Source: Bacillota bacterium (GTDB lineage Bacteria > Bacillota > Clostridia > Christensenellales > Borkfalkiaceae). Taken from it: a stretch of DNA of 40,028 bases. Location of the stretch: NCBI GenBank assembly GCA_019423125.1, contig JAHZBZ010000014.1:1-40028 (forward strand), in the 5' to 3' direction. Shown in pieces: positions 5,390 to 13,906 of the stretch; position 1 is the stretch's first letter, and each line of letters opens with the position of its first letter. Made by a program: the position numbers and the translations under genes. A model generated the notes under the pieces. It did no database searches. It saw nothing but the letters and a program-made list of their open reading frames with translations, and was not told the DNA's origin.

Positions 5390-8134
5390 TCAGCCGCCGA
5401 ACGAAGGCAGATCGTCGAGGAAGGCGAGCATGCGCAGCGTCAGATCGAGCAGGCCGTTCAGGCTCAGTTCGCCCATCGTGACGGCGCCGGAGAACACACT
5501 CTCCTTTTCCTCGTCGGAGATGCCGAGCACGTCGTAGGGGATCTCTCTGTCAAGGATCGAAGGATCGGAGATCTCCACGATGCCGTCTGCATACAGCTCT
5601 GCGATCGTCAACGCGTTCAGGTTTTGTGTCACGTTCGCGACGAGCGTATCCATCTTCTCGATCGTGCAGCGCACCTCGGCGCCGTCCTGCGTCAGAAGGT
5701 ATTTCCACACGCCCGTGATCTGTCCGTAGGTGTACAGCGCGCCTTCCGCGTCCGCCCTGTATCCCAAAAGCGAACCGTCCGCGCCGCGCACCGCCTCCGT
5801 CCCGACGCTCACCCAGGTGTCTGCGGCGATGTCAAAGGCGAACAGATTGCCCTCGTCATACGTCCCGTCCGCGTTTTTCGTCGCGGGGCGCAGGCGGGTG
5901 AAGAGCTCTTTGTCCTCGTATCCGGGCAGGATCCCGTAGGACGCGGGCGTCAGGCTGACGCGGCGCATCTTTTCCGTCGCGGCGTTCCAGACGTACAGCG
6001 TTTCTGCGGGATAGTTCCCCGCGTCGTCCGCGGCGGCGGGCTGTGTGCCCTCGATGTCGAGATAGTAGGTCGCGGCGGCGTCCGCCGTCTCGGGAAGTTT
6101 ATAGGAGAGAACGCCCGTCGCGAGCACGAACGAACCCTCTTCCAACGCGTACAGCGGCACGTTTGCGTAGTTTGCAAGATCGGAAGCCGTGATCGCAAAG
6201 TAGGGGCTGTACAGCTTCTCGGTCGGGTCTGCTTCGGTCACGCCCGCCTCGTAGGGCACATAGCTCCCGCGCTCGTACAGGTACAGATCGCCGTACCTTG
6301 CGGAAAGCGCGGCATGGTCCGCGACCGTGCCCACTTCGTTGTAGGCGTAGATGCTGTCCGCGAACAGTCCCTGCACGGTGAGCGCGGAGATGTCGGCGGA
6401 GAGCGTTTCCAGCGTCGAATTTTTGAGCGAGGCGAGCAGTGCGTTGCTCTCCTTGTCCTCGATCACGTCTTTGAGCTTCACGGAGTTGATCGCCTCTGAC
6501 ATCTCGCCGATGGGCACGTCGGCAAGGGCGGCGAGGATGCTCGAGCCTTCCACCGAATCGCCGAGCACGTCCCGAAGCGAAAGCGAGTTGATCTTTTCCG
6601 CGTTGGAAAAGTCCTTGAGCGACCATCCCGCGATCGCCTCGAGCAGGGAATTTCCCTCTCCCGTCCCGATCGCGTCGCCGACGGTGATCTCGTCGATGCA
6701 GGAGAAGAGCTCTCCGACCGTCCTGCGCTCGAGCACGACGAGCGCGCCGCCCTCGATGCGGTAGCCGACGCCCTCCGCGCCGTAGGCGAGGAAGAGCAGG
6801 ATGCGCGAGGAATCGGCGTTCAGCGTGAGCACGCTGTCGACGGGCAGGTTGTTCAGCTCCGCCGAGAGCCCCGTCGAGAGCACGGACAGGGGCGCGTATC
6901 TTATCGTGTCCAGCAGTTCCGCCTCCACGCCGACGCCGAAGTATTCGCCCACCTTTTCGAGCGTGAGCGCCTCCGCGTTGAGGATGCCCGTCAGCGCGTT
7001 GACCGCAAAGACGACGGGCAGGTCCGCGATGCCGTCCGTGCGCACATAGAGTTCGCCTTGCGCCGTTTCGGCGGGGGTGTAGGTGTATTCGATGCGGAAG
7101 AGCTCGCTCTCCCGATATTCTTCGAGGATGGCATAGCCGCCGTTCGCCTCATCGACGACGTAGTTCCCGTTTTCGTCCGTCTGCGTCGCGAGGACGTAGC
7201 CGTCCGCCGTCTTGGCATACAGCGGAAAGTAGCGGTAGGGCGCGGCGATCGTCGCCGTCGTCTCCGTGCCCGCAGGCAGTGCCGCGATCGGCTCAAACTC
7301 GTCGGGCGCGGTGCGAAGGCACAGGCTCTCGCCCTCATACAGGAGCACGGAATAGTCTCCCTCTCCGCCGCGCAGGCGCGCGGAGCTCTCCGCGATGCGC
7401 GCGTGGCCGCCCTCCGCCGACGCGAGATAGACCGTCGCGCCGCCGATCGTGAGGTAACCGTTGCTGATCTGCGCCCCCGCGACGGCGTACACCTGCGCGG
7501 TCTGATAGGTCACGAGCGGGCGCTCGCTGCCCTCGTCGACGTAGCTGTTGCGGTAGTTTTCGGTGCGGGTGAGGTACACCCACTCGGTGTCGGACATGGA
7601 AAACGCCCTGTCGATCGTGCCCGTCTCGTCGGTGACGAGGGTGTACACGTCGAGGGGTTCCGACTCCCCTCTGCCCGTTATATAGGGCATGGCGGGCAGG
7701 GAAATGCCCGCAAAGGATGCGACTTCTTCGAGGGAAGCGGTGAACACGACGAGATCGGTCACCGAGGTGCTGAACGCGCTCAGCGGCGTGGTCTCGAGCT
7801 TTTCGCGGTCAAACTTGAACAGTCCCGAAGCCTCTGCGTTGGTGAGCGCATTGTCGATGATCTCGCCCGCATACGGCGAGATCTCGCGCACGTCGGCAAG
7901 GGAGAGATCGCCGCTGTTGAGCGTAGCGGAGACTTTCCGGATAAATTCGAGGATGGTCCCGTCGTAGCTTTCGCCGATGAACTGTTCTCCGCCGGGGATA
8001 AGCCCCGCGATGGTGCGCACCTTGACCTGCGTGACCACGGCGACGAGCGCGCCCGCGATGCACGCGACGAAGATGACGATGGTGAGCAGGATGAGCAGGA
8101 GTTTTCCGCCCAGGCTCAGATTGGATCTTACCAT
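5390..8134 (-). CDS. Large membrane-anchored extracytoplasmic protein, unknown function
   Basis: 914 residues. A short basic N-terminus is followed by one hydrophobic segment (about residues 9-36, GGKLLLILLTIVIFVACIAG...), a signal anchor. The rest is acidic and soluble, rich in Tyr, Thr and Ala, with many short beta-like stretches of the type YVPYEAG, VPLYALEEGSFV and YLDIEGTQPAA, suggesting an exported beta-rich protein. At roughly residues 470-590 there are about three and a half repeats of 33-37 residues with the pattern L-x-D-V-x-x-D ... S-x-L-x-A-L ... (SLRDVLGDSVEGSSILAAL, KLKDVIEDKESNALLASL). A related pattern returns near the C-terminus. No enzyme motif is visible and I do not recognise a named family. 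The ribosome binding site GAGGT precedes the ATG; the gene follows the small protein at 8150-8455 by 15 bases and is probably co-transcribed. Confidence 0.7.
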   Translation of the reverse strand: MVRSNLSLGGKLLLILLTIVIFVACIAGALVAVVTQVKVRTIAGLIPGGEQFIGESYDGTILEFIRKVSATLNSGDLSLADVREISPYAGEIIDNALTNAEASGLFKFDREKLETTPLSAFSTSVTDLVVFTASLEEVASFAGISLPAMPYITGRGESEPLDVYTLVTDETGTIDRAFSMSDTEWVYLTRTENYRNSYVDEGSERPLVTYQTAQVYAVAGAQISNGYLTIGGATVYLASAEGGHARIAESSARLRGGEGDYSVLLYEGESLCLRTAPDEFEPIAALPAGTETTATIAAPYRYFPLYAKTADGYVLATQTDENGNYVVDEANGGYAILEEYRESELFRIEYTYTPAETAQGELYVRTDGIADLPVVFAVNALTGILNAEALTLEKVGEYFGVGVEAELLDTIRYAPLSVLSTGLSAELNNLPVDSVLTLNADSSRILLFLAYGAEGVGYRIEGGALVVLERRTVGELFSCIDEITVGDAIGTGEGNSLLEAIAGWSLKDFSNAEKINSLSLRDVLGDSVEGSSILAALADVPIGEMSEAINSVKLKDVIEDKESNALLASLKNSTLETLSADISALTVQGLFADSIYAYNEVGTVADHAALSARYGDLYLYERGSYVPYEAGVTEADPTEKLYSPYFAITASDLANYANVPLYALEEGSFVLATGVLSYKLPETADAAATYYLDIEGTQPAAADDAGNYPAETLYVWNAATEKMRRVSLTPASYGILPGYEDKELFTRLRPATKNADGTYDEGNLFAFDIAADTWVSVGTEAVRGADGSLLGYRADAEGALYTYGQITGVWKYLLTQDGAEVRCTIEKMDTLVANVTQNLNALTIAELYADGIVEISDPSILDREIPYDVLGISDEEKESVFSGAVTMGELSLNGLLDLTLRMLAFLDDLPSFGG

Positions 8135-8149
8135 ATTTTTACCTCAACT

Positions 8150-8455
8150 TTAAATTTTATTGCGCAGGACCACGAAGGTGCACTTTCCGTTCACTTCGTA
8201 TTCTCCCGCCTGTGCGACGCGGAAAGCGTCTCCCGCCGCAAAATCCGTCTCGCCGCGCGCCCATTTGAAATGCCCGTTCCCTTCGAGAAAGTGCACCTCG
8301 TCCACCCCTTCCGAAAAGAGCTTGAACCGCCTCTGCGAGCACACGAACAGGTCGTCGCCCCGTTTTCCGAGCCGCGCGCCCTGTACCGTCTTGTCCGAAA
8401 ACACAAAATCTTCCTGCGCGAACGCCGCCGCGCTTCCCGTTTTTCTCAGTTCCAT
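8150..8455 (-). CDS. Small hypothetical protein, possibly cupin-like
   Basis: 101 residues, no signal peptide or membrane segment. Alternating hydrophobic and polar stretches (DDLFVCSQRRFKLFSEG, EVHFLEGNGHFKW, GDAFRVAQAGEYEVNGKCTFVVL) and a G-D-A-F turn suggest an all-beta, perhaps cupin-like, fold, but the metal-binding histidines of cupins are not evident. There is no ribosome binding site before ATG 8455; instead a promoter -10 box ends six bases upstream, so the message may be leaderless. An in-frame GTG 17 codons later (8404-8402) has AGGAAG just before it and is an alternative start giving 84 residues. It is followed by the 914-residue protein gene and may be its operon partner. Confidence 0.55.
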   Translation of the reverse strand: MELRKTGSAAAFAQEDFVFSDKTVQGARLGKRGDDLFVCSQRRFKLFSEGVDEVHFLEGNGHFKWARGETDFAAGDAFRVAQAGEYEVNGKCTFVVLRNKI

Positions 8456-8461
8456 GCGTCT

Positions 8462-8490
8462 ATTATAATATAAAATTCCCCGCTTGGCAA
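8462..8490 (-). promoter_or_regulatory. Promoter abutting the start codon (possible leaderless mRNA)
   Basis: On the minus strand TTGCCA (8490-8485), a 17-base spacer and TATAAT (8467-8462), then AGACGC and ATG (8455). Transcription should begin at or within a few bases of the A of the ATG. Confidence 0.65.
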
Positions 8491-8529
8491 GGTGTTGCGC
8501 ACAGGGAATTTTTCACAGGGCAAAATTTT

Positions 8530-9753
8530 TCAGTTTTCGCTCTCGTCGTCGCCGAGCAGAAAGTCTGCCCGCTCGTCGGTGATCTCGGACACGTTTTTGA
8601 GCTTTTTGTCGATGGTGCGCGTCTTTTTCGCGGCGTTTTCGATGGTGTCCTGCGCCTCCTGCAGCTTCTTCTGCGCCTTTTCGAGGATGAGCACGAAGTT
8701 TCTGAACTCGTGGCGGAATGCGGAGAGCAGTTCCCAAAGCTCGCCCGACCGCTTTTCGATGGCGGCGGTCTTGTAGCCGATCTGCAACGTGGTCAGAAGC
8801 GCGCCGAGGTTGGTCGGCCCGCAGGCGAGGATGTGCCTGCCCGCGAGGTATTCGGACAGCCCCGGCATTTTTATGCTCTCGGCATACAACCCCTCGAGCG
8901 GCAGGAACATGATCGCAAAGTCCGCCGTGAGCGGCGGTGCGATGTACTTTTTCGCGATGGTATCCGCCTGCAGCTTGAAGGCGCGCTCGAGGTTCTTCTG
9001 CGCGCGCTCGGCGGCGGCCTTGTCCATCGTGTCGCCCGCGTCCAGCAGGCGGCGGTATTCCTCGATCGGGAACTTCGAGTCGATGGGCAGGTACACCTGT
9101 TCCCCGTCCTTGGAGGGGAGCAGGATGGCGAACTCGACGACGGCGTTCTCCATGGGATTTACGCGCACGTTGGCGCGGTATTGCGCGGGGGAGAGCATCT
9201 GTTCGAGCAGGGCGGAGAGCTGCACTTCTCCCCACGTCCCGCGCAGTTTTACGTTGGTGAACACCTTTTTGATGTCCGCCACGCTCCCCGCGAGCTGCTG
9301 CACCTCGCCGATGCCCTTGTACACCGCTTCCAGCCGTTCGTTGATCAGCGAATAGCTCTTGTTCAGCCTGTTTTCCAGCGTCTCGCTCAGCTTTTCGTCC
9401 ACCGTGCGGCGGATGATCTCGAGGTTTTGCGCGTTGGTTTCGGACATGTATTTGAGTTCGCCCGTCATCACGCGCTGGATCTCGCCCAGCCTGCGCTCGG
9501 TGGACTGGTTGAGCGCGTCCAGCTTTTCCGCCATGCCGCGCAGGTTCCCGCTCTGCTGTTTGGAGAGAAAGTCGAGGTAGTCCTGCACGGTGCGCGCCGT
9601 CTGCTCGCTCAGGTAGGCGACGCGCCTGAGCGTCTCGTCCTCCTCCCGTCCGCGCGCGGGCGCGCCCGATTTCTGATTTTTGAGTATGAAAGCGCACAGA
9701 ATAAGGGTGAAAGCGGCGCATGCCGCCGCGATCGCCGCAAAGATCTCAGCCAT
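8530..9753 (-). CDS. rmuC: DNA recombination protein RmuC homologue
   Basis: 407 residues. An N-terminal membrane segment (about residues 5-24) leads to a long charged coiled coil (about 45-165), then the RmuC core: LRGTWGEVQLSALLEQML, LPIDSKFPIEEYRRLLDAG, and TADFAIMFLPLEGLYAE, the conserved nuclease-like signatures of the family. RmuC limits DNA rearrangements at inverted repeats by an unclear mechanism, with a restriction-endonuclease-like domain. Length fits the family. Its ATG overlaps the end of cca by eight bases, so the two are one operon. The C-terminus is acidic. Nothing resembling a terminator lies between its stop and the next promoter. Confidence 0.92.
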   Translation of the reverse strand: MAEIFAAIAAACAAFTLILCAFILKNQKSGAPARGREEDETLRRVAYLSEQTARTVQDYLDFLSKQQSGNLRGMAEKLDALNQSTERRLGEIQRVMTGELKYMSETNAQNLEIIRRTVDEKLSETLENRLNKSYSLINERLEAVYKGIGEVQQLAGSVADIKKVFTNVKLRGTWGEVQLSALLEQMLSPAQYRANVRVNPMENAVVEFAILLPSKDGEQVYLPIDSKFPIEEYRRLLDAGDTMDKAAAERAQKNLERAFKLQADTIAKKYIAPPLTADFAIMFLPLEGLYAESIKMPGLSEYLAGRHILACGPTNLGALLTTLQIGYKTAAIEKRSGELWELLSAFRHEFRNFVLILEKAQKKLQEAQDTIENAAKKTRTIDKKLKNVSEITDERADFLLGDDESEN

Positions 9754-11092
9754 TTTTTTCCTCCTCCGCGAGCCGTGCCGCCTCTCTGCGCAGAGCGCTC
9801 TCCTCGTTGCGCCGCCCGTCGATCGCGCACCAGCGCAAGAGCTTTTTGAGCACCGCGCCGCGCAGGCGCGGCTCCACTTCGGGCAGGTCGCCGCGGATCG
9901 CGAGCGCGCGCAGGGTGAAGGGCACGCCCTCTTCGTTCATCTTTTTTTCGATCGCGCGCCATTTGACGATGGTGGGGCAGACGGACAGGTCATCCTTGCA
10001 CCCCGAGTAGTCCGCCTGTTTGAGAAGGTACAACTCTTCTTTCACGTCATGATTTTCGACGAGGAAGGTGCGTATCTTGTTCTCCCGCGCGCCGCCGTCC
10101 AGGTCGTACATGTGCAGGCGCGTCAGCCGCGCGGCGAGCTCCCGCGTCTTTGCGGGCGCCTTGAGCCGCGTCAGGATCTCGCGCACGGCGGGCTCTCCCG
10201 CAACGTCGTGGCCGTGGAATTTCCCCGTCTGCGCGTAGACGATCGGCTTTCCGACGTCGTGCAGCAGTGCGGACAGGCGCACGCGGGCGTCGGCGTACTT
10301 GCAGGCGCGCAGGGAGTGTTCGAGCACGTCGTGCGCGTGGAAATCGGCGCGCTGCGCCATGCCCCGCCCCGCCGCGAGTTCGGGCAGGATGTAGTCGAGC
10401 ACCTGCGTCGAATCAAGCACTTTGAGCCCCTCGTAGTGCGCGTACTGCCGCCCGTATTTCTCGTCCGCGTGCAAAAGGAGCAGAAGCTCCGCATAGATGC
10501 GCTCGGGCGTGATGCGCGCGATGCGCGCGGCGTTGAACTTCGCGCCGAAGATGCAGGCGAGCGAGGGGGTGAATCCGAGCTGTGCCGCCTGCCGCGCCAG
10601 CCGCATCAGGCGCAGACCGTCTTCCGAGAACACCTCGTCCGCGTCCCGCGTCGTCTCGAGAACGCGCGCGTCTATGTCCGCGACGCCCCCGAGCGGGTCG
10701 GCGATCTCTCCGCGCGCGATGTCATAGTAGACGGCGTTGCAGCGAAAATCCCTGCGCCTTGCGTCCTCTTCGATGCTGTCGGTGAAGGAGACCTGCGCGG
10801 GCGCGTGTTCGCCGCCGCGGTACACGTCTTTGCGGAAACGGGTGAACTCCATCTTGCGCTCGCCGTCGGTAAGGTTGACGGTGCCCGTGTTTTTATATGT
10901 CCCCGCGACGTGCAGACCGCATTCTTCGGCAAGCGCGGAAAAGACGTCCGCATCGGCGGGCGCGCACAGGTCCCAGTCCTGCGAGCAGGGCAGTCCCGCG
11001 AGCGCGTCGCGCACCGCCCCGCCCACGACGTAGAGCGGAAAGGGCGCCCGCCGCGCAAGGCGCATGAGTTTTTCGGGTACGTTCAGCTGCAT
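9746..11092 (-). CDS. cca: CCA tRNA nucleotidyltransferase with HD domain
   Basis: 448 residues. The class II nucleotidyltransferase head has YVVGGAVRDAL (22-31) and the metal-binding aspartates of QDWDL (D39, D41). FTDSIEEDARRRDFRCNAVYYD (about 103-124) and DEVFSEDGLRLMRLARQAAQLGF are family motifs for ATP/CTP selection and tRNA handling. An HD phosphohydrolase domain follows (ADFHAHDVLEHSL; LSALLHDVGKP with H278-D279). The enzyme adds or repairs the 3' CCA of tRNAs. The start at 11092 is set by GGAG seven bases upstream; the open frame extends 50 codons further into the leader without such a site. It is the first gene of cca-rmuC. Confidence 0.93.
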   Translation of the reverse strand: MQLNVPEKLMRLARRAPFPLYVVGGAVRDALAGLPCSQDWDLCAPADADVFSALAEECGLHVAGTYKNTGTVNLTDGERKMEFTRFRKDVYRGGEHAPAQVSFTDSIEEDARRRDFRCNAVYYDIARGEIADPLGGVADIDARVLETTRDADEVFSEDGLRLMRLARQAAQLGFTPSLACIFGAKFNAARIARITPERIYAELLLLLHADEKYGRQYAHYEGLKVLDSTQVLDYILPELAAGRGMAQRADFHAHDVLEHSLRACKYADARVRLSALLHDVGKPIVYAQTGKFHGHDVAGEPAVREILTRLKAPAKTRELAARLTRLHMYDLDGGARENKIRTFLVENHDVKEELYLLKQADYSGCKDDLSVCPTIVKWRAIEKKMNEEGVPFTLRALAIRGDLPEVEPRLRGAVLKKLLRWCAIDGRRNEESALRREAARLAEEEKNG

Positions 11093-11267
11093 GGCATCTC
11101 CTCGCCGCAAGGCGGCTTTTTCCCGTCTGTAATGCTGTAGGGGAAGAACAGGGCCCCGACAAAAGGCGGGCGGACCCTCAGTAAAGTCCATGACAGTCGC
11201 CGCCCCGCCCGAAGGAAAGGCGCGCCCTTTCATTGCCGTCAAAATCGGGTCCTTATCGTTCCCTTAC

Positions 11268-11296
11268 AGTATAACAAGTTTGCGGAGAAATTGCAA
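11268..11296 (-). promoter_or_regulatory. Promoter of cca-rmuC, with a long leader
   Basis: On the minus strand TTGCAA (11296-11291), 17-base spacer, TATACT (11273-11268). The predicted leader is about 170 bases and GC-rich, with potential stems such as GGCGGGGCGG with CCGCCCGCC; no known riboswitch was recognised in it. Confidence 0.75.
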
Positions 11297-12240
11297 GAAT
11301 GTTGCTTTTATTAAATTGCAATCGTTCCCGATTTATTATATAATAAAAACGGGCAGCGTTTTCGTTTGAATGCGCAAAAATCGGCAAACGAAGGATTTTC
11401 GCAAGCGCCACGGTGTGCCGCAAAACGATACGGACCTGCTTTCGGCGCTTGTTTGCCCTGTTGTTCATCGTCTTTGCAAAGCGTGTGTATTGCGGCATTT
11501 TGTCGAGGGCAGGGCCTTGCGAGATGTGCGCCCCGAAAGTCCCGAAAAGGCGATTTCTTGCCTATCGATTTATAGCTGTGTCTGAAGAAGACAAAAATTT
11601 CAGGATATATATTATAATTCGTTATATTTATTGCAATATAATGCGCGTATTGCATATACAAAATGAATATTTTGCGCCAAACGGGATTGGATTTTAAGAA
11701 TAGATTTGCAAAAGATGTGATTTAAGGCGCGGATTTTTCAAAGAGTGGGTCATGTAGGGGGCTAACGTTGTAGGCAAAGGAGAATTTGCAGGTCAAAATT
11801 CTTTCCGTGCGCGGCAAATCGAGTTTTTTCCTGAGCGTTTTCAATTAGCCGCAACACTTTTGCGGAAAGAGAATTTGTATGTGCCGCAGAAAGTGAGAGT
11901 TTTTGTTTCATAAAGTTCATCATTTTTCCTCGCGCAGGTTTAAAAAATTTATACCGGCATAGTATCGCAATAAACATGTAATATTCTCAATACAGAATAG
12001 GCGCAATAATATCAGATCGCATATTAAATAATGTTATATGTTTTGCAGATAAATGTGTGTTTATCATATATGTTATAAAAATTTTGCGCAAAACAAAAAA
12101 AGTTAATTATAATTGAAGTGTAATTTTGGTGAGCCATATTTTTTGCAATGTCTTGCCGATAATGTGTTTCAAAAAAAGGTTTTCGGGTCCGGTTTTTCAT
12201 TTATGGCTCATGCGACATCGCTTTCGCGAAAAACGCACAA
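11297..12240. other. Long intergenic region, no supported gene
   Basis: About 940 bases of mixed composition, partly very AT-rich (11600-11670 and 11940-12120). A short minus-strand frame (11917-11762, MMNFMKQKLSL start, GAGGAAAA upstream) encodes about 50 residues but has no recognisable content and runs through sequence resembling the repeats to its right. A weak promoter reading right is possible: TTGCGC (12084-12089), 18 bases, TATAAT (12108-12113), pointing at the structured repeats and the lipid kinase gene. Confidence 0.5.
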
Positions 12241-13016
12241 AGAAAATTTTATTTTGTTTGAAAAAGTCAAAATCACATTTTTGACTTATTCACGCAATTT
12301 GCCGCGAGGCTCATGCGGAAAGAGTGAATTTGCGCGCGTCTGATAATAAGAGACCCCTTAGAGGGGCGCAAAGAGAGAAAACAGGCGGTCAGCTCGCGGT
12401 TTTTTTTTAAAACTCAAGCGTTTCGCAGGCGACAGCCCGCCGAGGTTTTCGCAAGCTGTTTTTCGAAAAAGTCAAAATCACATTTTTGACTTTTTCCCGC
12501 CACGCCGCGGGGCGCAGGCAGGAAAGGTGAATGCGGCGCGCGTTTTATGGTGTGCCCTGAAAGGGCGCGCCGCAGAGGAAAACTCCATGCGCAGAGCCGC
12601 CAAAAAGCGGCGAACGCAGGGGTTTTCCTAAACCTCACGACTTTTTGTTTCATCAGCTTGAAACAAAAAGTGTGAACCGATTGCCGCAGAGGGGAAAAAC
12701 GCCGTCAGCCGCAGGCGTGCGGCGGTTTTCCCTTCAAACTCAAGCATTTCGCAGTATCTTTTTTACGAGAAACGCGCGAAGGAGCATATGCGCAAGCCTG
12801 TTCTCTCGAAAAAGCAAAAACCACGCTTTTTGCTTTTTCCCTATGCGCGGGAGCGTAAGCAGGAAAGGTGAAGCCGCGGCATTCCGATAACGGTGTGCCC
12901 TTAAAGATGCCGCGGCGAGGAAAACTCCATGCGCAGAGCCGCCAAAAAGCGGCGAACGCAGGGGTTGTCCTCAAACTCACGAAATTTTCTTTTGTCAGCT
13001 CAAAAGAAAATTTGTG
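12241..13016 (+). repeat. Structured repeat array: three units with covarying hairpins
   Basis: Three degenerate units in the same order. H1 is a 13-bp stem with a 6-base loop at 12260-12291, 12465-12496 and 12808-12839. H2 is a GC stem around a GTGTGCCC-containing loop: TGCGGCGCGC with GCGCGCCGCA in the second unit, GCCGCGGCAT with ATGCCGCGGC in the third. H3 is a hairpin with a TCAGCT loop at about 12378-12408, 12636-12674 and 12978-13016. The second and third H3 stems are different sequences, yet both are 13 perfect pairs, with CAC/GTG closing pairs and a bulged G. A block GAGGAAAACTCC...GCAGGGG is near-identical at 12575 and 12917. The array ends four bases before the ribosome binding site of the lipid kinase gene. 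Confidence 0.85.
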
Positions 13017-13033
13017 AATTTAAAGGAGTCAAA

Positions 13034-13906
13034 GTGTTCAACGTCATCGTAAACCCCCGTTCGGGGGAGGGAAAAAAGAAAAAGATCACCGAGCGCGCGC
13101 TCGCTCGTTTCGCCGCGCGCGGCGAGAAAGTGCGCGTGCTCGAGACCGCGGGCGCGGGGGATGCAAAGCGTCTCTCTGCGCAGGTGTGCGCGGAGGGTGC
13201 GGGCGATCTCGTCGTCATCGGCGGGGACGGTACCCTGCACGAGGCGTTGTGCGGCATGTCCGACTTTGAAAATACCGCGCTCGGTCTCGTGCCCGCGGGC
13301 ACGGGCAACGACTTTGCCGCGGCGGCGAACATCCCGTCGTCGCCCGAGGCGGCGGTCGATCTCATCCTGGACACCCGCCCGCAACACACCGACTTTTTAC
13401 AGCTCCCGAACGGCGTCCGCGGCATCAATGCCGCGGGCACGGGCATCGACGTGGAGATACTCAAGCGCTGCCGCGCCTCTAAAATTCTGCGCGGCAAGTT
13501 CCAGTATGTGATCAGCCTCGTGATCTCTCTTCTGAAATTCAAGAACTACGATCTCACCGCGCGTTTCAACGGAAAAGAGGAGCGCTATTCAGCGCTCATT
13601 GCCTGCGTCGGGAACGGTCACCGCATCGGCGGCGGCATCCCGATGTGTCCGAAGGCGAACGCATGGGACGGCCTTGCAGATCTCGTCGTCGTGGACGACG
13701 TCAAAAAATCCCGCATCCCCGCGGCGTTCGTGGGGCTCATGAAGGGCCGCATCCTCGAGGAGAAGTTCACCCGATTCGAGCGCTGCACGCACGTCGAGGT
13801 CGTGCCCGATCGCCCGCTCACCGTGCAGGTGGACGGCGAGCTGTACGACGATCTGCCCTTTGTCGTCGACCTGGTGGCGGGAAAACTCAGAATGTGGAGG
13901 GGATGA
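13034..13906 (+). CDS. Diacylglycerol kinase family lipid kinase
   Basis: 290 residues of the DagK/YegS family, which phosphorylates diacylglycerol or related lipids at the membrane. It opens FNVIVNPRSGEGKKKK (phosphate-binding), then has the nucleotide motif VVIGGDGTLHEAL (about 60-72), PAGTGNDFAAAANIP, GTGIDVEILKRC and the C-terminal VQVDGELYDDLPF. The start is GTG 13034, with TAAAGGAG seven bases upstream. The open frame continues 35 codons further up, but that part is repeat-element sequence. Its TGA is immediately followed by the GTG of the antiporter gene, so the two are translationally coupled. The upstream structured repeat probably forms part of its leader. Confidence 0.9.
   Translation: MFNVIVNPRSGEGKKKKITERALARFAARGEKVRVLETAGAGDAKRLSAQVCAEGAGDLVVIGGDGTLHEALCGMSDFENTALGLVPAGTGNDFAAAANIPSSPEAAVDLILDTRPQHTDFLQLPNGVRGINAAGTGIDVEILKRCRASKILRGKFQYVISLVISLLKFKNYDLTARFNGKEERYSALIACVGNGHRIGGGIPMCPKANAWDGLADLVVVDDVKKSRIPAAFVGLMKGRILEEKFTRFERCTHVEVVPDRPLTVQVDGELYDDLPFVVDLVAGKLRMWRG

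Noticed and set aside
7058..8473. 471-codon open frame on the plus strand
   Set aside because: It is the antisense of the 914-residue protein gene in GC-rich DNA, with Arg/Ala-rich composition and no ribosome binding site.
11098..11267. Known riboswitch in the cca leader
   Set aside because: The leader is long and GC-rich, but I could not match it to any class I know; its hairpins are not distinctive.
11762..11977. Small minus-strand gene with a GAGGAAAA site
   Set aside because: About 50 residues with no recognisable content, in DNA that resembles the degenerate repeats to its right; support is too weak to list as a gene.
12414..12980. Two minus-strand frames sharing the peptide FAAFWRLCAWSFP
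   Set aside because: The shared peptide comes from the repeated DNA block GAGGAAAACTCC...GCAGGGG. The frames have no ribosome binding site and the rest differs by hairpin covariation, so they are a by-product of the repeat.
12929..13033. N-terminal extension of the lipid kinase to an upstream ATG
   Set aside because: These 35 codons are repeat-element sequence; the GTG at 13034 has a proper ribosome binding site and begins at the conserved family N-terminus.
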